A DNA stretch of 64,000 nt from Chryseolinea lacunae (GTDB taxonomy: Bacteria > Bacteroidota > Bacteroidia > Cytophagales > Cyclobacteriaceae), in NCBI RefSeq assembly GCF_016735595.1, contig NZ_JAERRB010000001.1:1116001-1180000 (forward strand). Direction: 5' to 3'. The notes beneath the pieces are model-generated. The model saw nothing but the letters and a program-made list of their open reading frames with translations, was not told where the DNA came from and did no database searches. This document shows, piece after piece, positions 16,438 through 26,085 of this stretch (positions are counted from its first letter, which is position 1; each line of letters opens with the position of its first letter). A program made the translations under genes and the position numbers.

Positions 16438-19400
16438 ATGAGACTATATCTATCCCTGTTAGGGTTATGCCTGTTGCTGTGCACAAATGTATTCGCACAA
16501 AAAATAAACCTCACCTCCGCGATGCTCTCCTACTACAATGGTCAGGGGAACTCCGCCATCGGGTTCACCGAACTGGTCGATGAACAGTCGCTCATCACCG
16601 GAACACTCACCGACAATTCCTACACACCACATCCCAGCACGTTGTGGATTCCCAGCTGGGGCGCCACACCTTCCGTGCAGGTTAACCTGGGCAGTACCTA
16701 TGCCGTGTCGCACATTGCGCTCTACGACAGCTGGAACGCGGCCAACCTCACAGTGAAATATGACAACGCCGGTTCATGGGTCACGCTCTTCACGTGGGAC
16801 ATGAGCTATAGTGAAAAATGGAAAGCCGTGAACGTGAATGCCTCCACCAGTAAGCTGTTGTTTGAGTTTGCCGGACTTAATGCACAGATCGGCGAGATCG
16901 CCATCTTCGGCTCGGCAGCGTCCGACACACAAGCGCCAACGGTTCCCGGAAGTCTCTCCGCTCCTTCCAAAACCGCCGCGAGCGTGAACCTGAGCTGGAC
17001 AGCCTCGACCGACAATATTGGCGTGGCGGGCTATGAAGTGTATCGCAACGGAACGCTCTATAGCACCGTGACCACCACCACAGCGTCCGTCACCGGGCTC
17101 ACGGCGTCGACAGCCTACACGTTTAAGGTGCGCGCGAAAGATGCAGCGAATAATTTCTCTGCATTCACTTCCGATTTGTCCGTGACTACCAATGCAGCAA
17201 CCGACACCCAAGCACCCACTGTGCCGTCGGGACTGGCATCGTCGGGTGTGACGGCTGGCGCTGTTACGTTGAGTTGGGGTGCTTCCACAGACAATGTGGG
17301 CGTGGCCGGCTATGAAGTATATCGCAATGGAACTTTGCTGACGACGGTAACAACACTTACCACTACCGTTACGGGACTGACGGCCTCCACCGCCTATGTA
17401 TTTAAAGTGCGCGCGAAAGATGCCGCCAACAATTACTCTGCCTTCACATCAGACCTGAATGTGACCACAACCGCGGCAACCGATACCCAAGCGCCCACCG
17501 TGCCCGGATCGCTTGCCTCGTCAAATCTTTCCGCCACGGCCGTGACACTGAGCTGGACGGCGTCTATCGACAACGTGGGTGTGACCGGCTATGAAGTCCA
17601 CAAAGACGGAACCCTGAACACCACCGTGACAACGACCACCGCCACCATCACCGGACTGTCGCCCTCTACAACCTATGTTTTCAGAGTACGTGCAAAAGAT
17701 GCAGCCAGTAATTTTTCAGGCTACAGCACACAAATCAGTGTGACCACCCTTAGCGGCGGACCCTGCACACCGGGCAAGCTAACACTCACAGCTTCCATGA
17801 TCAGCGGCGACGGAAATCCTACGGCACTCCTCGATGAGCAAACCCTGGCCGGCGATCCGGCAGGCGGCACGGGAGGCGCAACCTCCACAGCATGGTTCAA
17901 CGGTTGGAACAGCGCTTCGTATCCGGCACGTGCCACGCTGAACTTCGGTACAACGGCAACACTAAGCGCCATTTATCTTCGCGACGTCAACGACCAGGGA
18001 ACATTCACGGTAGAAGTTGGCAGCCCCGGCAACTGGAGCACGGTGGCCACCGACAACCTCACGGGCTACATGAGCTGGAACCAGCACAGCGTGAATGCAT
18101 CGTCGCAGTATCTGCGCTTCACCATGGGAAGCTATTCTTCCAACGTGAGCGAAGTGGTGATCTATGGTTGTCTTGGTCCGGTGGTGCCCGACACAACACC
18201 TCCCGGCGCCATTACCACCTTGAGCACGGGCACTGCCTCCAGCACATCCGTTCAACTCGCGTGGACAGCCACGGGCGACGATGGCAACACCGGCTCTGCT
18301 TCGTCCTATGACGTGCGCTACAGCACCAGTGCCATCACGGCGGGTAACTTTGCCAGTGCCACACAAGCCACTGGGGAACCTGCACCCTTGTTTGCCGGCA
18401 ACGCGCAGTCGTTTTTTGTGAGTGGCCTTAGTCCCTCCACTACCTACTACTTCGCCCTGAAGGCGATTGATGAAGCCAACAACACATCGGCCATTTCCAA
18501 CGTGGTATCGAAAGCTACGTCTGCGGCGGGCACCACGGGCACCATCACCATAGATCAGTTCATCGGCACCAATGCATTTGTTGACGACCCCCTCGACAAA
18601 ATGCAGGTGGCCGGTTTTGTGCGTGAATATCACAACTGGAATTGGGATGAAGGCGACATCTGGTCGGGCGGTGGCAACTGGGCCTATCCCGGCTATCCCA
18701 ACAACCAGATCAAATGGGCACCGAGCGAAGCCGGCGGAGGCGGCTGGAACTTCGACACGTTCTATACCAACGTGCTGGCTGGGGGCATCACCATCTCACC
18801 CTGCATTCAGGGTTCGGTTGCTTGGCTGCAGGGTGGCACCAATTTCCCCGGCGACGACAAGCCCGTGGACGAAGCGGGCGCCAGCACCACCAACCCCAAC
18901 TCGTATGAAAAGAAAGCACACCACATGTTTCAGTTTGCCGCGCGCTATGGTTCCACACACGTGGCCGACAACAAGCTGACACTGGCCGCCGGCCAACCGC
19001 GCAACACCGGCATGGGCCTGGTGAAATACGTCGAAGACTGGAACGAGCAGGACAAAAACTGGATGGGTGCCAATGCACAATTCTCGGCACAGGAATATGC
19101 CGCCATGGCCAGCGCCAACTACGACGGCCACGCCAACACCATGCACCAGGGCAGCGGAACGTTTGGTGTGAAAAATGCCGACCCCAACATGAAGCTTGTG
19201 ATGGGTGGAATTTTTCAACTCAACCTTCCCTACATCCAGGACATGAAGGCGTGGTTTCAGGCTAACCGCGCCGACGGAAAGTTTGCGGCCGATGTGATCA
19301 ACGTGCACGACTATGCGTGGCTCAACCCGTGTGGTCCTTGTGGTGGCCCGGCAAAGAGTCCAGAAGAACACGACTATAAAAATCTGTTGCTGCCCTTCAC

Positions 19401-20010
19401 ACAATACCGTGATGCAAACCTGCCCGGTCTTGAAGTGTGGATCTCTGAGTTTGGCTGGGACACCAATCAATCGTCGTCGTTGCGTGTGCCGCTCATTGGC
19501 CCCTTCGACGCACAGGAAGTGCAAGGTCAATGGATGGTGCGTGCCTACCTCGCCTTTGCTGCCGCGCGGGTCGACCGCGCCATGCAATACATGCTGCGCG
19601 ACGTGAACCCCAACGACGCCACGCACTTCTCCACTTCGGGCCTTGTGGCACAAAAGAACGACTGGACACCAAAGAAGTCATGGTATTATGTGTATACATT
19701 AAAAAATACGTTGACAGGCATGGTGTTCCTGGGCGAGCAAGCCACATCCGATCCGAATGTGCTCATATACAAATTCAAGAGTGCCACGGGCAACAACGGC
19801 GCGTATGTGGTATGGGCTAAGACCCGTCAGAACTATACGGCAACCGGATTCAGCGTATCCCTCTCGGGAAGCCCCACGTCGGCCACGAAAGTGGAGATGG
19901 TGCCCGGCGACACCGATGGTGTGAGCTCGTCGCTCACCATCACCGGCGGACAGGTTTCGATTAATGTGAGTGAACGACCTGTGTTTATCAAAGTCAATTC
20001 AATTCAATAA
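16438..20010 (+). CDS. Multidomain secreted putative clan GH-A glycoside hydrolase
   Basis: 1190 residues. Signal peptide 1-21 (ending NVFAQ). Residues ~22-160 are a discoidin-like carbohydrate-binding sandwich. Three fibronectin type III repeats follow (~163-252, 255-345, 348-437; each starts DTQAPTVP). Then a second discoidin-like domain (~443-577), a fourth FN3 (~585-695), a catalytic TIM-barrel-like region (~700-1110) and a small terminal beta domain (~1115-1190). In the catalytic part WNEQD places Glu870 as likely acid/base after Asn869, and WISEFGWDT places Glu1004 as likely nucleophile, the clan GH-A pattern. The GH family and substrate are not resolved. No T9SS tail is visible although the upstream neighbour has one. 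Confidence 0.8.
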   Translation: MRLYLSLLGLCLLLCTNVFAQKINLTSAMLSYYNGQGNSAIGFTELVDEQSLITGTLTDNSYTPHPSTLWIPSWGATPSVQVNLGSTYAVSHIALYDSWNAANLTVKYDNAGSWVTLFTWDMSYSEKWKAVNVNASTSKLLFEFAGLNAQIGEIAIFGSAASDTQAPTVPGSLSAPSKTAASVNLSWTASTDNIGVAGYEVYRNGTLYSTVTTTTASVTGLTASTAYTFKVRAKDAANNFSAFTSDLSVTTNAATDTQAPTVPSGLASSGVTAGAVTLSWGASTDNVGVAGYEVYRNGTLLTTVTTLTTTVTGLTASTAYVFKVRAKDAANNYSAFTSDLNVTTTAATDTQAPTVPGSLASSNLSATAVTLSWTASIDNVGVTGYEVHKDGTLNTTVTTTTATITGLSPSTTYVFRVRAKDAASNFSGYSTQISVTTLSGGPCTPGKLTLTASMISGDGNPTALLDEQTLAGDPAGGTGGATSTAWFNGWNSASYPARATLNFGTTATLSAIYLRDVNDQGTFTVEVGSPGNWSTVATDNLTGYMSWNQHSVNASSQYLRFTMGSYSSNVSEVVIYGCLGPVVPDTTPPGAITTLSTGTASSTSVQLAWTATGDDGNTGSASSYDVRYSTSAITAGNFASATQATGEPAPLFAGNAQSFFVSGLSPSTTYYFALKAIDEANNTSAISNVVSKATSAAGTTGTITIDQFIGTNAFVDDPLDKMQVAGFVREYHNWNWDEGDIWSGGGNWAYPGYPNNQIKWAPSEAGGGGWNFDTFYTNVLAGGITISPCIQGSVAWLQGGTNFPGDDKPVDEAGASTTNPNSYEKKAHHMFQFAARYGSTHVADNKLTLAAGQPRNTGMGLVKYVEDWNEQDKNWMGANAQFSAQEYAAMASANYDGHANTMHQGSGTFGVKNADPNMKLVMGGIFQLNLPYIQDMKAWFQANRADGKFAADVINVHDYAWLNPCGPCGGPAKSPEEHDYKNLLLPFTQYRDANLPGLEVWISEFGWDTNQSSSLRVPLIGPFDAQEVQGQWMVRAYLAFAAARVDRAMQYMLRDVNPNDATHFSTSGLVAQKNDWTPKKSWYYVYTLKNTLTGMVFLGEQATSDPNVLIYKFKSATGNNGAYVVWAKTRQNYTATGFSVSLSGSPTSATKVEMVPGDTDGVSSSLTITGGQVSINVSERPVFIKVNSIQ

Positions 20011-20025
20011 ACGTTGTCTACATGC

Positions 20026-20068
20026 AAAAACGGCGCGGGAGAAATTTCTCCTGCGCCGTTTTTTTTGT
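20026..20068. terminator. Bidirectional terminator between glycosidase and response regulator
   Basis: AAAAACGGCGCGGGAGAAA (from 20026) pairs with TTTCTCCTGCGCCGTTTTTTTT, one mismatch in the GC part; A- and T-runs on both sides serve the converging genes. Confidence 0.88.
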
Positions 20069-20102
20069 ATGCTGCTTTAGAATAGAAGCTAGTTCAACCG
20101 TT

Positions 20103-20492
20103 TCACAAACGCTGCATCACATCTCTCAATATTTCCTTCAGCGTCGTGAAGCTGTCGGGCTTGGTAATGAAGGTCCATGCGCCCAGTTGCAAGGCTTTGT
20201 TCTTGTCCTGCTCCACAGAAGATGTGGAGTAGATGATGACAGGAATGTCGCGATAGTGGTGGTCGTTCTTCAATTTATTGAGAAACTCCCAGCCGTCCAT
20301 CACGGGCATGTTAATGTCCAGGAAGATGGCTTCTACGTCGATGTTTTTTTGCTGAAGCAACCGCAAGGCCTCTTTACCATTCTCCGCCAGGTGGCATGTA
20401 ATGCTCTTGTCTATCGAGGCCAGTGCTTCCACAAACAACTCGCGGTCGTCGAGATCGTCGTCGGTCAACAAAATGTTCCGGTGGGCGGTCAT
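20103..20492 (-). CDS. Single-domain response regulator
   Basis: 129-residue receiver domain only. The acidic pocket is DDDLDD (11-16), the phospho-acceptor is Asp59 in IFLDINMPVMDGWEF, then Thr/Ser in IIYSTSS and Lys in FITKPDS. With no output domain it resembles the Rcp1/CheY-like regulators that follow bacteriophytochrome-type or PAS kinases. Its ATG overlaps the stop of the preceding hybrid kinase by 4 bases, so the two are coupled and it is the probable second phosphate acceptor for that kinase, most likely of its C-terminal core, which has no receiver after it. Confidence 0.93.
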   Translation of the reverse strand: MTAHRNILLTDDDLDDRELFVEALASIDKSITCHLAENGKEALRLLQQKNIDVEAIFLDINMPVMDGWEFLNKLKNDHHYRDIPVIIYSTSSVEQDKNKALQLGAWTFITKPDSFTTLKEILRDVMQRL

Positions 20493-23400
20493 GCGGGCAA
20501 ACGTTTTTCGTGATGAACTCTTGGCAAACAGATGGTGAAGGTTGCACCCTGATTTTCGCCCCCCTGCGCAGCAATGGTTCCGCGGTGGCGTTCAACTATT
20601 TTCTTGCACAAGGCCAGTCCAAGCCCCGTGCCTTCAAAAGTATCTTTCGAATTCAAACGCGTGAATGCGTTGAAGATGCGATCAGCGTATTGCTGATCGA
20701 ACCCGATGCCATTGTCGGCCACCACTATGGCGGCATAGTCCTTTCCCTCCACCACCAACTCCTGCGAGGTGATGGTGATGACGGGATGCTCGCGCGAAAA
20801 CTTCAGCGAGTTGTTGATGAGGTTATAAAACAACTGGTAAATCAACACGGGTGCACCGTCTACCGTGGGCAGATGTTCCCTGGTGATGGTGGCGTTCTTT
20901 TGCTGAATCACCACTTCCAGATCTGTTTCAATGCTCGCGATGATGTCGTTCAGGTCTACGCGCGTGATGGTCTGCTCCGATTCGTTTAGCGAAGAATACC
21001 GCAACACGCCGTCGATCATGGACAGCATGCGCGCAGACGCCTGTTGCATTTTGTCGAGGTAGTTTTTTCCGCGCTCCGGAATTGACTGACTAAACTCTTC
21101 CTGCAATCGATTCACAAAGGTTTTAAATTTCCTGACGGGCTCTTTCAGGTCATGACTGGCCACGTGGGCAAACTGCTGAAGGTCTTCGTTTGACCGCTGC
21201 AGCTCGGATGTTCTTTTTTCGACCAGCACTTCGAGAGTCTCTGTGAGCTCGCGATACTTTTTTTCGCTTTCTTCTATTTTTTTCCGTGCCATAACCTGGT
21301 CGGTCACTTCAATGGCGAAGTTCAACACCCCTTGTATGTTCCCGCGAAGGTCATACCAGGGTTGATTGATCAGATTAAAATAACGGTCCGTAGACTCGCC
21401 ATATCTTTGTTTGTCACGAAACACCACACCTTGCTCGTTCTGGCAGATCGTCTTTCCATTTTTATAAACATCTTCCAACATTTCAATAATCCCCTGACCT
21501 TCCAGTTCCGGCAAGGCATCGCGAAGTTTCATGCCTGTGAAATCGACGTCGCCAAAGATCTCTTTGTTTTTTGGGTGAAACAGTTCATAGACAAAATCAG
21601 GTCCTTTAAACACGTTGATGATGGCGGGCGCTTGCAGGAACAGCTGATAGAATTGCTGCTCGGTTTCACGCCTAACCTGGTTCACGCGAATGTGATTGTT
21701 GATGCGCACCAACAGTTCTTTCGCCGAGAATGGTTTGATCAGATAGTCGTCGGCCCCGGCATCGAGACCCTCCACTTTCGCTTCTTCGCCGGCCCGCGCC
21801 GACAAAAAGATGACGGGTATATTTTTTAGTTCGGCGTGACTGCGCAGCCGCTTCAGCAAACCAAAGCCATCGAGCTTCGGCATCATGATGTCTGAAAGCA
21901 GAAGGTTGGGTTTGTGCACTAGTATCTTTTCATAGGCATCTTCGCCGTCTACCGCGGTGATCACCGCGAACTTGTCGGACAGCAGCCGGTGCACGTAGGC
22001 GCGCATGTCGGCGTTGTCGTCGGCCAGCAGCACTTTGTTTTTCCGGGCACCGTTCGCCGTTTCCATTGGCTCCTCAGGTTGCGTGGCTTCGTCGTGCGAC
22101 CATTTCAAGGCTTCGCCCACAAACGTGGTGGAGTGGTTGAGCGATGGCCCGGAGGTGTTGTTGAGTTCAATTCTGTCGGCCATCAAATGATCTTTGCCAA
22201 CCGGCATGTGTATCGTAAAAACCGATCCTTCACCGGGCTTGCTCTCCACCCGAATGGTGCCGTGGTGCAGCTTCACCAGCTCTTTCACCATGGCCAACCC
22301 GATGCCGGTTCCCTCCTGGCTTCTGCCCCCGCTGTTCTCGACGCGATAGAAACGGTCGAAAATTTTATCGAGCTGATCTTCCGGGATGCCCACACCGGTG
22401 TCTGACACCGACACGCTTATCAATTGTCCTTCCTGTTGTATGTCTACCACAATCTCGCCGTCGCGACTATACTTGAACGCGTTAGACACCAGGTTGAGAA
22501 TGATGCGTTCCCACATGTCGACATCCACATAAACATCGCCGCTGATTTCGCCCCGGTGAATGTGCAGGTGCATGCCCGCGCGTTCGATGGCCGAGCGAAA
22601 GGTGCTGGCCAGATCTTCGGTGAGGGCCGCGATGTCGACACGGCTAAATCGCCCTTCCATGCGACCGGCTTCGATCCTCGAAAATTCCAGCAAGGTGTTC
22701 ACCAGCTTTTGCATCCGCAGCGCGTTTCGATGGGCCACGTCAAGCCGGACCTTATTTTCCGGATTGGTGTGCGGATCGTTCAGCGAATCTTCGAGCGGCG
22801 CCAGCAGCAACGTGAGTGGCGTACGGAATTCGTGGCTGATGTTTGAGAAGAATGTGGTTTTGGCTTTGTCGATTTCGGCCAGTGCCTTGGTTCTTTTCCG
22901 CTCTTCTTCTAACACGTGAACATCCGAAAAACTTGTCGCTATCTGGTCGGCCACCAGCGAGAAGAAGCCAAGGTATTTTTCGTCGAACAAACGATAGGGA
23001 TTGAGTCCCACCACCAAAACACCATAAGGATCTTTGCTGCCCGTTTGCACAATGGGCAACACGATCACTTTTTCGGGCGGCTTTGTCCACGCGCCGCTGG
23101 GCAGCACGCCAATTTTCTGCGTCACGTTTTCCACCACCTGCACTTTGCGTGTAGCCACGGCTTTGCTTAGCACAACAGCGATTTCATGGTCTGCCCTCAG
23201 GTCTACCTCTTCCGCAAACGACGCGGCATGTTGGCCCAATGGCGTGGCCTTGATGAGCCGGGCTTTGTGGTTGGCGATTGTTCTGAAAACCGCGAAGGGA
23301 AAATCGAATGGGTTTTCGGTGAGGGTGGCAATGGCGCCTTCTATCACCTGCTCATGCGTTTGTGTGTCGGTGAGGTTCTTGCCCAACTGCGTGAGGGTTC

Positions 23401-23908
23401 GAAGCTGCCGCTCGCTGATGATCCGCTCGGTGTCGTCGGTGTTGGCACAGATCATTCCGGCCGGGCCGCCGTCGTCGCCTGGAATGGGAGTGTATGAAAA
23501 TGTGTAGTAGGTTTCTTCCGGGTAGCCGTTGCGTTCCATAATGAGCAACTGCGATTCCACATAGGTGCCCTCGTCGTTCTCCATCACTTTCTTCAGCAGG
23601 GGTTCGATGTCGCGCCAAATGTCTTTCCAAACCTCCGAGGCGGGCAACCCCAGGGCACGAGGGTGCTTGCCGCCTACAATTGCTTTGTAGGGATCGTTAT
23701 ACAGCTTGATCAGTTCCTTGCCCCACCCGATCCAGATCGGTTGCCGCGAGGTGAGCATGATGCGAATGCAGGTGCGAAGGTTCTGGGGCCAGGAAGTAAT
23801 GGGACCAAGGGAAGTTTTCGACCAGTCAAACTCACGGATGCGTTCGCCCATCTCGCCACCACGGGCCAAAAATTCCGGTCTGACAATTTGAGGATTCACA
23901 TTCTCCAT
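20489..23908 (-). CDS. Hybrid histidine kinase with two kinase cores
   Basis: 1139 residues with no membrane segment. Order: PAS (~25-165, FDWSKTSLGPITSWPQNLR), GAF-like (~170-330), HisKA with His359 (NISHEFRTPL) and HATPase (~465-570; NAFKYS, DTGVGIPE, GTGIGLAM), receiver (~624-740; Asp673 in LLSDIMMPKLDG, Lys725 in LIKPF), second PAS (~750-875), coiled coil, second HisKA with His919 (VASHDLKEPV) and second HATPase (~1020-1130; NNSLKFS, DNGIGF, GTGLGLAL). Both cores keep the H, N and G boxes. The second core is of the phytochrome-like subtype that usually pairs with a separate receiver, here the next gene. The signal is unknown. Confidence 0.93.
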   Translation of the reverse strand: MENVNPQIVRPEFLARGGEMGERIREFDWSKTSLGPITSWPQNLRTCIRIMLTSRQPIWIGWGKELIKLYNDPYKAIVGGKHPRALGLPASEVWKDIWRDIEPLLKKVMENDEGTYVESQLLIMERNGYPEETYYTFSYTPIPGDDGGPAGMICANTDDTERIISERQLRTLTQLGKNLTDTQTHEQVIEGAIATLTENPFDFPFAVFRTIANHKARLIKATPLGQHAASFAEEVDLRADHEIAVVLSKAVATRKVQVVENVTQKIGVLPSGAWTKPPEKVIVLPIVQTGSKDPYGVLVVGLNPYRLFDEKYLGFFSLVADQIATSFSDVHVLEEERKRTKALAEIDKAKTTFFSNISHEFRTPLTLLLAPLEDSLNDPHTNPENKVRLDVAHRNALRMQKLVNTLLEFSRIEAGRMEGRFSRVDIAALTEDLASTFRSAIERAGMHLHIHRGEISGDVYVDVDMWERIILNLVSNAFKYSRDGEIVVDIQQEGQLISVSVSDTGVGIPEDQLDKIFDRFYRVENSGGRSQEGTGIGLAMVKELVKLHHGTIRVESKPGEGSVFTIHMPVGKDHLMADRIELNNTSGPSLNHSTTFVGEALKWSHDEATQPEEPMETANGARKNKVLLADDNADMRAYVHRLLSDKFAVITAVDGEDAYEKILVHKPNLLLSDIMMPKLDGFGLLKRLRSHAELKNIPVIFLSARAGEEAKVEGLDAGADDYLIKPFSAKELLVRINNHIRVNQVRRETEQQFYQLFLQAPAIINVFKGPDFVYELFHPKNKEIFGDVDFTGMKLRDALPELEGQGIIEMLEDVYKNGKTICQNEQGVVFRDKQRYGESTDRYFNLINQPWYDLRGNIQGVLNFAIEVTDQVMARKKIEESEKKYRELTETLEVLVEKRTSELQRSNEDLQQFAHVASHDLKEPVRKFKTFVNRLQEEFSQSIPERGKNYLDKMQQASARMLSMIDGVLRYSSLNESEQTITRVDLNDIIASIETDLEVVIQQKNATITREHLPTVDGAPVLIYQLFYNLINNSLKFSREHPVITITSQELVVEGKDYAAIVVADNGIGFDQQYADRIFNAFTRLNSKDTFEGTGLGLALCKKIVERHRGTIAAQGGENQGATFTICLPRVHHEKRLPA

Positions 23909-24061
23909 AGGGCAGCAACAGGGAGGGTAATGTTAAACATTGCTAAGATAAAACATATCGGAATAAAGGCATTGCCCTCAAAAACAACGAAGGGGGATGT
24001 TTGTTTTGGAAAGCGACCGGAAGCCGGGTTTAGTAAATCCATTCATGGGCGAGGTGGTGGT

Positions 24062-24098
24062 AAACAACAAAAGGTGCCGACGGCACCTTTTGTTGTTT
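24062..24098. terminator. Perfect 17-bp palindromic terminator
   Basis: AAACAACAAAAGGTGCC (24062-24078) and its exact complement (24082-24098) flank a 3-base loop. It lies between the methyltransferase stop and the kinase start, both on the minus strand, so it should end the methyltransferase transcript. Confidence 0.8.
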
Positions 24099-24126
24099 GA
24101 ACTTTTGAATTTCGGATCGCCTTTTT

Positions 24127-24945
24127 TTATGCGAGCGTGGGTTTGCGCAGCACGAACCGGTAGTAGGGACGCGTGCCCGCTTTGAGCGTTGTGTGAAAGG
24201 GTGAGCCCACCACGCCGGCAAATTCGCAGAAGAGTTTTTGCCATTTGGCGGGGACGAGTTTCCCGATCAGTTCGCGTTTCTCGGGATCTTCGGCTTCGAT
24301 GGCGCGCACCACGTTGTCGCTGATATTTTCTTCTTCCACACATTCCAGGCCGCTGGAGGAAAGCTGTTCCTTGAAAATTTTCATGTTTTCGAGCGAGTTC
24401 CTGAAATCTACCAGCAGCAAGTAGCCTCCCGGGCTTAGCACACGTTTCGCTTCGGCGAGGAACGTGGCCACACAGCCATAGCCGTGACAGGATTCTACAT
24501 TGATGACCACGTCGATGGAGTTGTCGGCCAGCGGAATGGCTTCGGCGCTTCCCTGGATGAATTTGAGGTTGGGCGCTACGTGAATTTTGTTGGCCAGGAC
24601 CACGGAATTTTTGGCGATGTCCATGCCGGTATAGGATGCGGGTTTGAGGGCGCGCACGATGTAGTTTGCCCCGCCGCCGCGACCGCTGCCGATTTCCAGC
24701 AATTTTTTTCCTTCCACGTTTGCCTTGGAGGCCAGGTAGTGATACATCTGCATGGAATAGCGTTGGCGGCTGGCCTTTTCACAAATGTCGCTTGGTTTTT
24801 CGTTTTCGTTGGCCATGTAGCCATAGTTCATGAAGTGCCAATCGGACGCCGGAATGTACTTCGCCAAAAGCTCATAGGTGATTTTCGCGTTCAGACGTTT
24901 GAACCACGGATAGCCTTTCAGGAGACGAATTGTTTTGTTGATCAT
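24127..24945 (-). CDS. Class I SAM-dependent methyltransferase
   Basis: 272 residues. The SAM-binding Rossmann core has motif I LLEIGSGRGGGANYI (~80-94), the acidic residue in YTGMDIAKNSV, SAEAIPLADNSIDVVINVE (motif IV region) and LSPGGYLLLVDF (motif V/VI). The N-terminal segment FMNYGYM...SRQRYSMQMYHYL and the whole length resemble the phthiotriol/phenolphthiotriol dimycocerosate methyltransferase group, which O-methylates lipids or polyketides. The real substrate here is unknown and no polyketide genes are nearby. It appears to be a stand-alone gene. Confidence 0.85.
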   Translation of the reverse strand: MINKTIRLLKGYPWFKRLNAKITYELLAKYIPASDWHFMNYGYMANENEKPSDICEKASRQRYSMQMYHYLASKANVEGKKLLEIGSGRGGGANYIVRALKPASYTGMDIAKNSVVLANKIHVAPNLKFIQGSAEAIPLADNSIDVVINVESCHGYGCVATFLAEAKRVLSPGGYLLLVDFRNSLENMKIFKEQLSSSGLECVEEENISDNVVRAIEAEDPEKRELIGKLVPAKWQKLFCEFAGVVGSPFHTTLKAGTRPYYRFVLRKPTLA

Positions 24946-25269
24946 AGAATGTAGAGATTAGGATAAAAAGTATGTTCTACCGCAGAATGGGATTGGTGTG
25001 GAAGAACAGTATAAAGGACGATGCTTTCGCTGAGGTCGGTACAAAGGGCAGAAGGTAAGGATCTCAGAAACTTGTTTGCTTAGCTTGACAAACACCCGAC
25101 ACGCGAGAATCCTCTGAATGCCCAACGATTTTAAATAATAACTTTGTCACAGCGCTTTCTGGGCGGGATTGGTGGAGTGTTGATTGATACAATATCACCC
25201 TATAAAAGGATAAATCCTATAGTTTTTACGATTTGCTTTCGGGCATTCGCAGCATAGTGGAAATTGCCG
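24946..25269. other. Divergent intergenic region (methyltransferase / cold-shock gene)
   Basis: About 430 bp separate the two divergent starts; this part holds no gene or repeat that I recognise. It must contain the methyltransferase promoter on the minus strand, but no clean TAnnTTTG was found there. Confidence 0.3.
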
Positions 25270-25277
25270 TATCTTTA
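25270..25277 (+). promoter_or_regulatory. Possible -7 element TATCTTTA of the cold-shock-domain gene
   Basis: Matches TAnnTTTG at 7 of 8 positions and implies a 5' leader of about 93 nt before ATG 25377, in line with the long leaders of cold-shock genes. Confidence 0.45.
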
Positions 25278-25376
25278 CGCATCCTTCCTGTTTTGAGAAA
25301 AGTTTAGCGCGCTAGGCCCTTCCCATTCAACACCAAGGTCCTTTTTCAGAACTCATTATTCACTAACCAACACTAC

Positions 25377-25829
25377 ATGGCCCGTTCCCAAGAATCATTC
25401 AACAAAAAAGAACTCGAAAAAAGAAGAGTGCAGAAACGCAAAGAGAAAGAGCAACGCAAAGAAGAACGAAAGTCCGAACCAAAGTCGGACAGCTCGTGGG
25501 AGAACATGGTCGCCTACGTCGACGAAAACGGGAACATCACCGACACGCCTCCCGATCCCACCCGCAAAAAAGTAATCAACACCCTCGACATCGTGACCGG
25601 TTCGCGCAACACCGGCAGCGTAGTTTCTGCAAAGACCAGAAAAGGGAAAGTTATGTTTTTCAACACCTCGAAAGGATTTGGCTTCATCAAAGACACTGAA
25701 ACCGGCGAAAGCATTTTTGTGCCCAGCAAGAGTCTGATGAACCCCATCAAAGACAACGACATGGTTACATTCGAAACCGAACAAGGTCCCAAGGGCCTGA
25801 ACGCGGTGAAAGTGAAATCACTGAAATAA
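25377..25829 (+). CDS. Cold-shock-domain protein with charged N-terminal extension
   Basis: 150 residues. Residues 1-40 are almost entirely Lys, Arg and Glu (KKELEKRRVQKRKEKEQRK), probably a flexible or helical RNA-contacting tail. Residues ~85-150 are a cold-shock OB fold: GKVMFFNTSKGFGFIKD contains RNP1 (KGFGFI), and ESIFV stands at RNP2, where most Csp proteins have DIFVH, so the stacking His is replaced. It likely binds single-stranded RNA or DNA as a chaperone. It converges with the small cold-shock gene at 25891 across a shared terminator. Confidence 0.92.
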   Translation: MARSQESFNKKELEKRRVQKRKEKEQRKEERKSEPKSDSSWENMVAYVDENGNITDTPPDPTRKKVINTLDIVTGSRNTGSVVSAKTRKGKVMFFNTSKGFGFIKDTETGESIFVPSKSLMNPIKDNDMVTFETEQGPKGLNAVKVKSLK

Positions 25830-25843
25830 AAAACTCCAGGCAT

Positions 25844-25875
25844 AAAAAAAGCCCCGACAAGTCGGGGCTTTTTTT
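25844..25875. terminator. Bidirectional terminator between two cold-shock genes
   Basis: AAAAAAAGCCCCGAC and its complement GTCGGGGCTTTTTTT around a 2-base AA loop, perfect over 15 bp. Confidence 0.92.
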
Positions 25876-25890
25876 ATGTGCTGAAGCGGC

Positions 25891-26085
25891 TTAGTCAACC
25901 AGCTTTACTTTCACGGCATTCAAGCCTTTCTTGCCTTTTTCTACCTCGTATTCCACTTCGTCGTTTTCACGGATCTCGTCGATGAGACCTGACGAATGAA
26001 CAAAAATATCTTGTTCGTTTGCGTTTGAGGGCTTAATAAATCCAAAACCTTTGGACTCATTAAAGAATTTCACTGTTCCTTGCAT
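25891..26085 (-). CDS. CspA-type cold-shock protein
   Basis: 64 residues, the normal length of a bare cold-shock domain: MQGTVKFFNESKGFGFIKP with RNP1 KGFGFI and RNP2 DIFVHSS, ending GLNAVKVKLVD. ATG 26085 is chosen because the longer frame to 26148 would add 21 non-conserved residues. Single-stranded nucleic acid binding is expected. A perfect -7 element at 26266-26273 suggests a leader of about 175 nt, long as in cspA-type genes where the leader senses temperature. Confidence 0.95.
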   Translation of the reverse strand: MQGTVKFFNESKGFGFIKPSNANEQDIFVHSSGLIDEIRENDEVEYEVEKGKKGLNAVKVKLVD

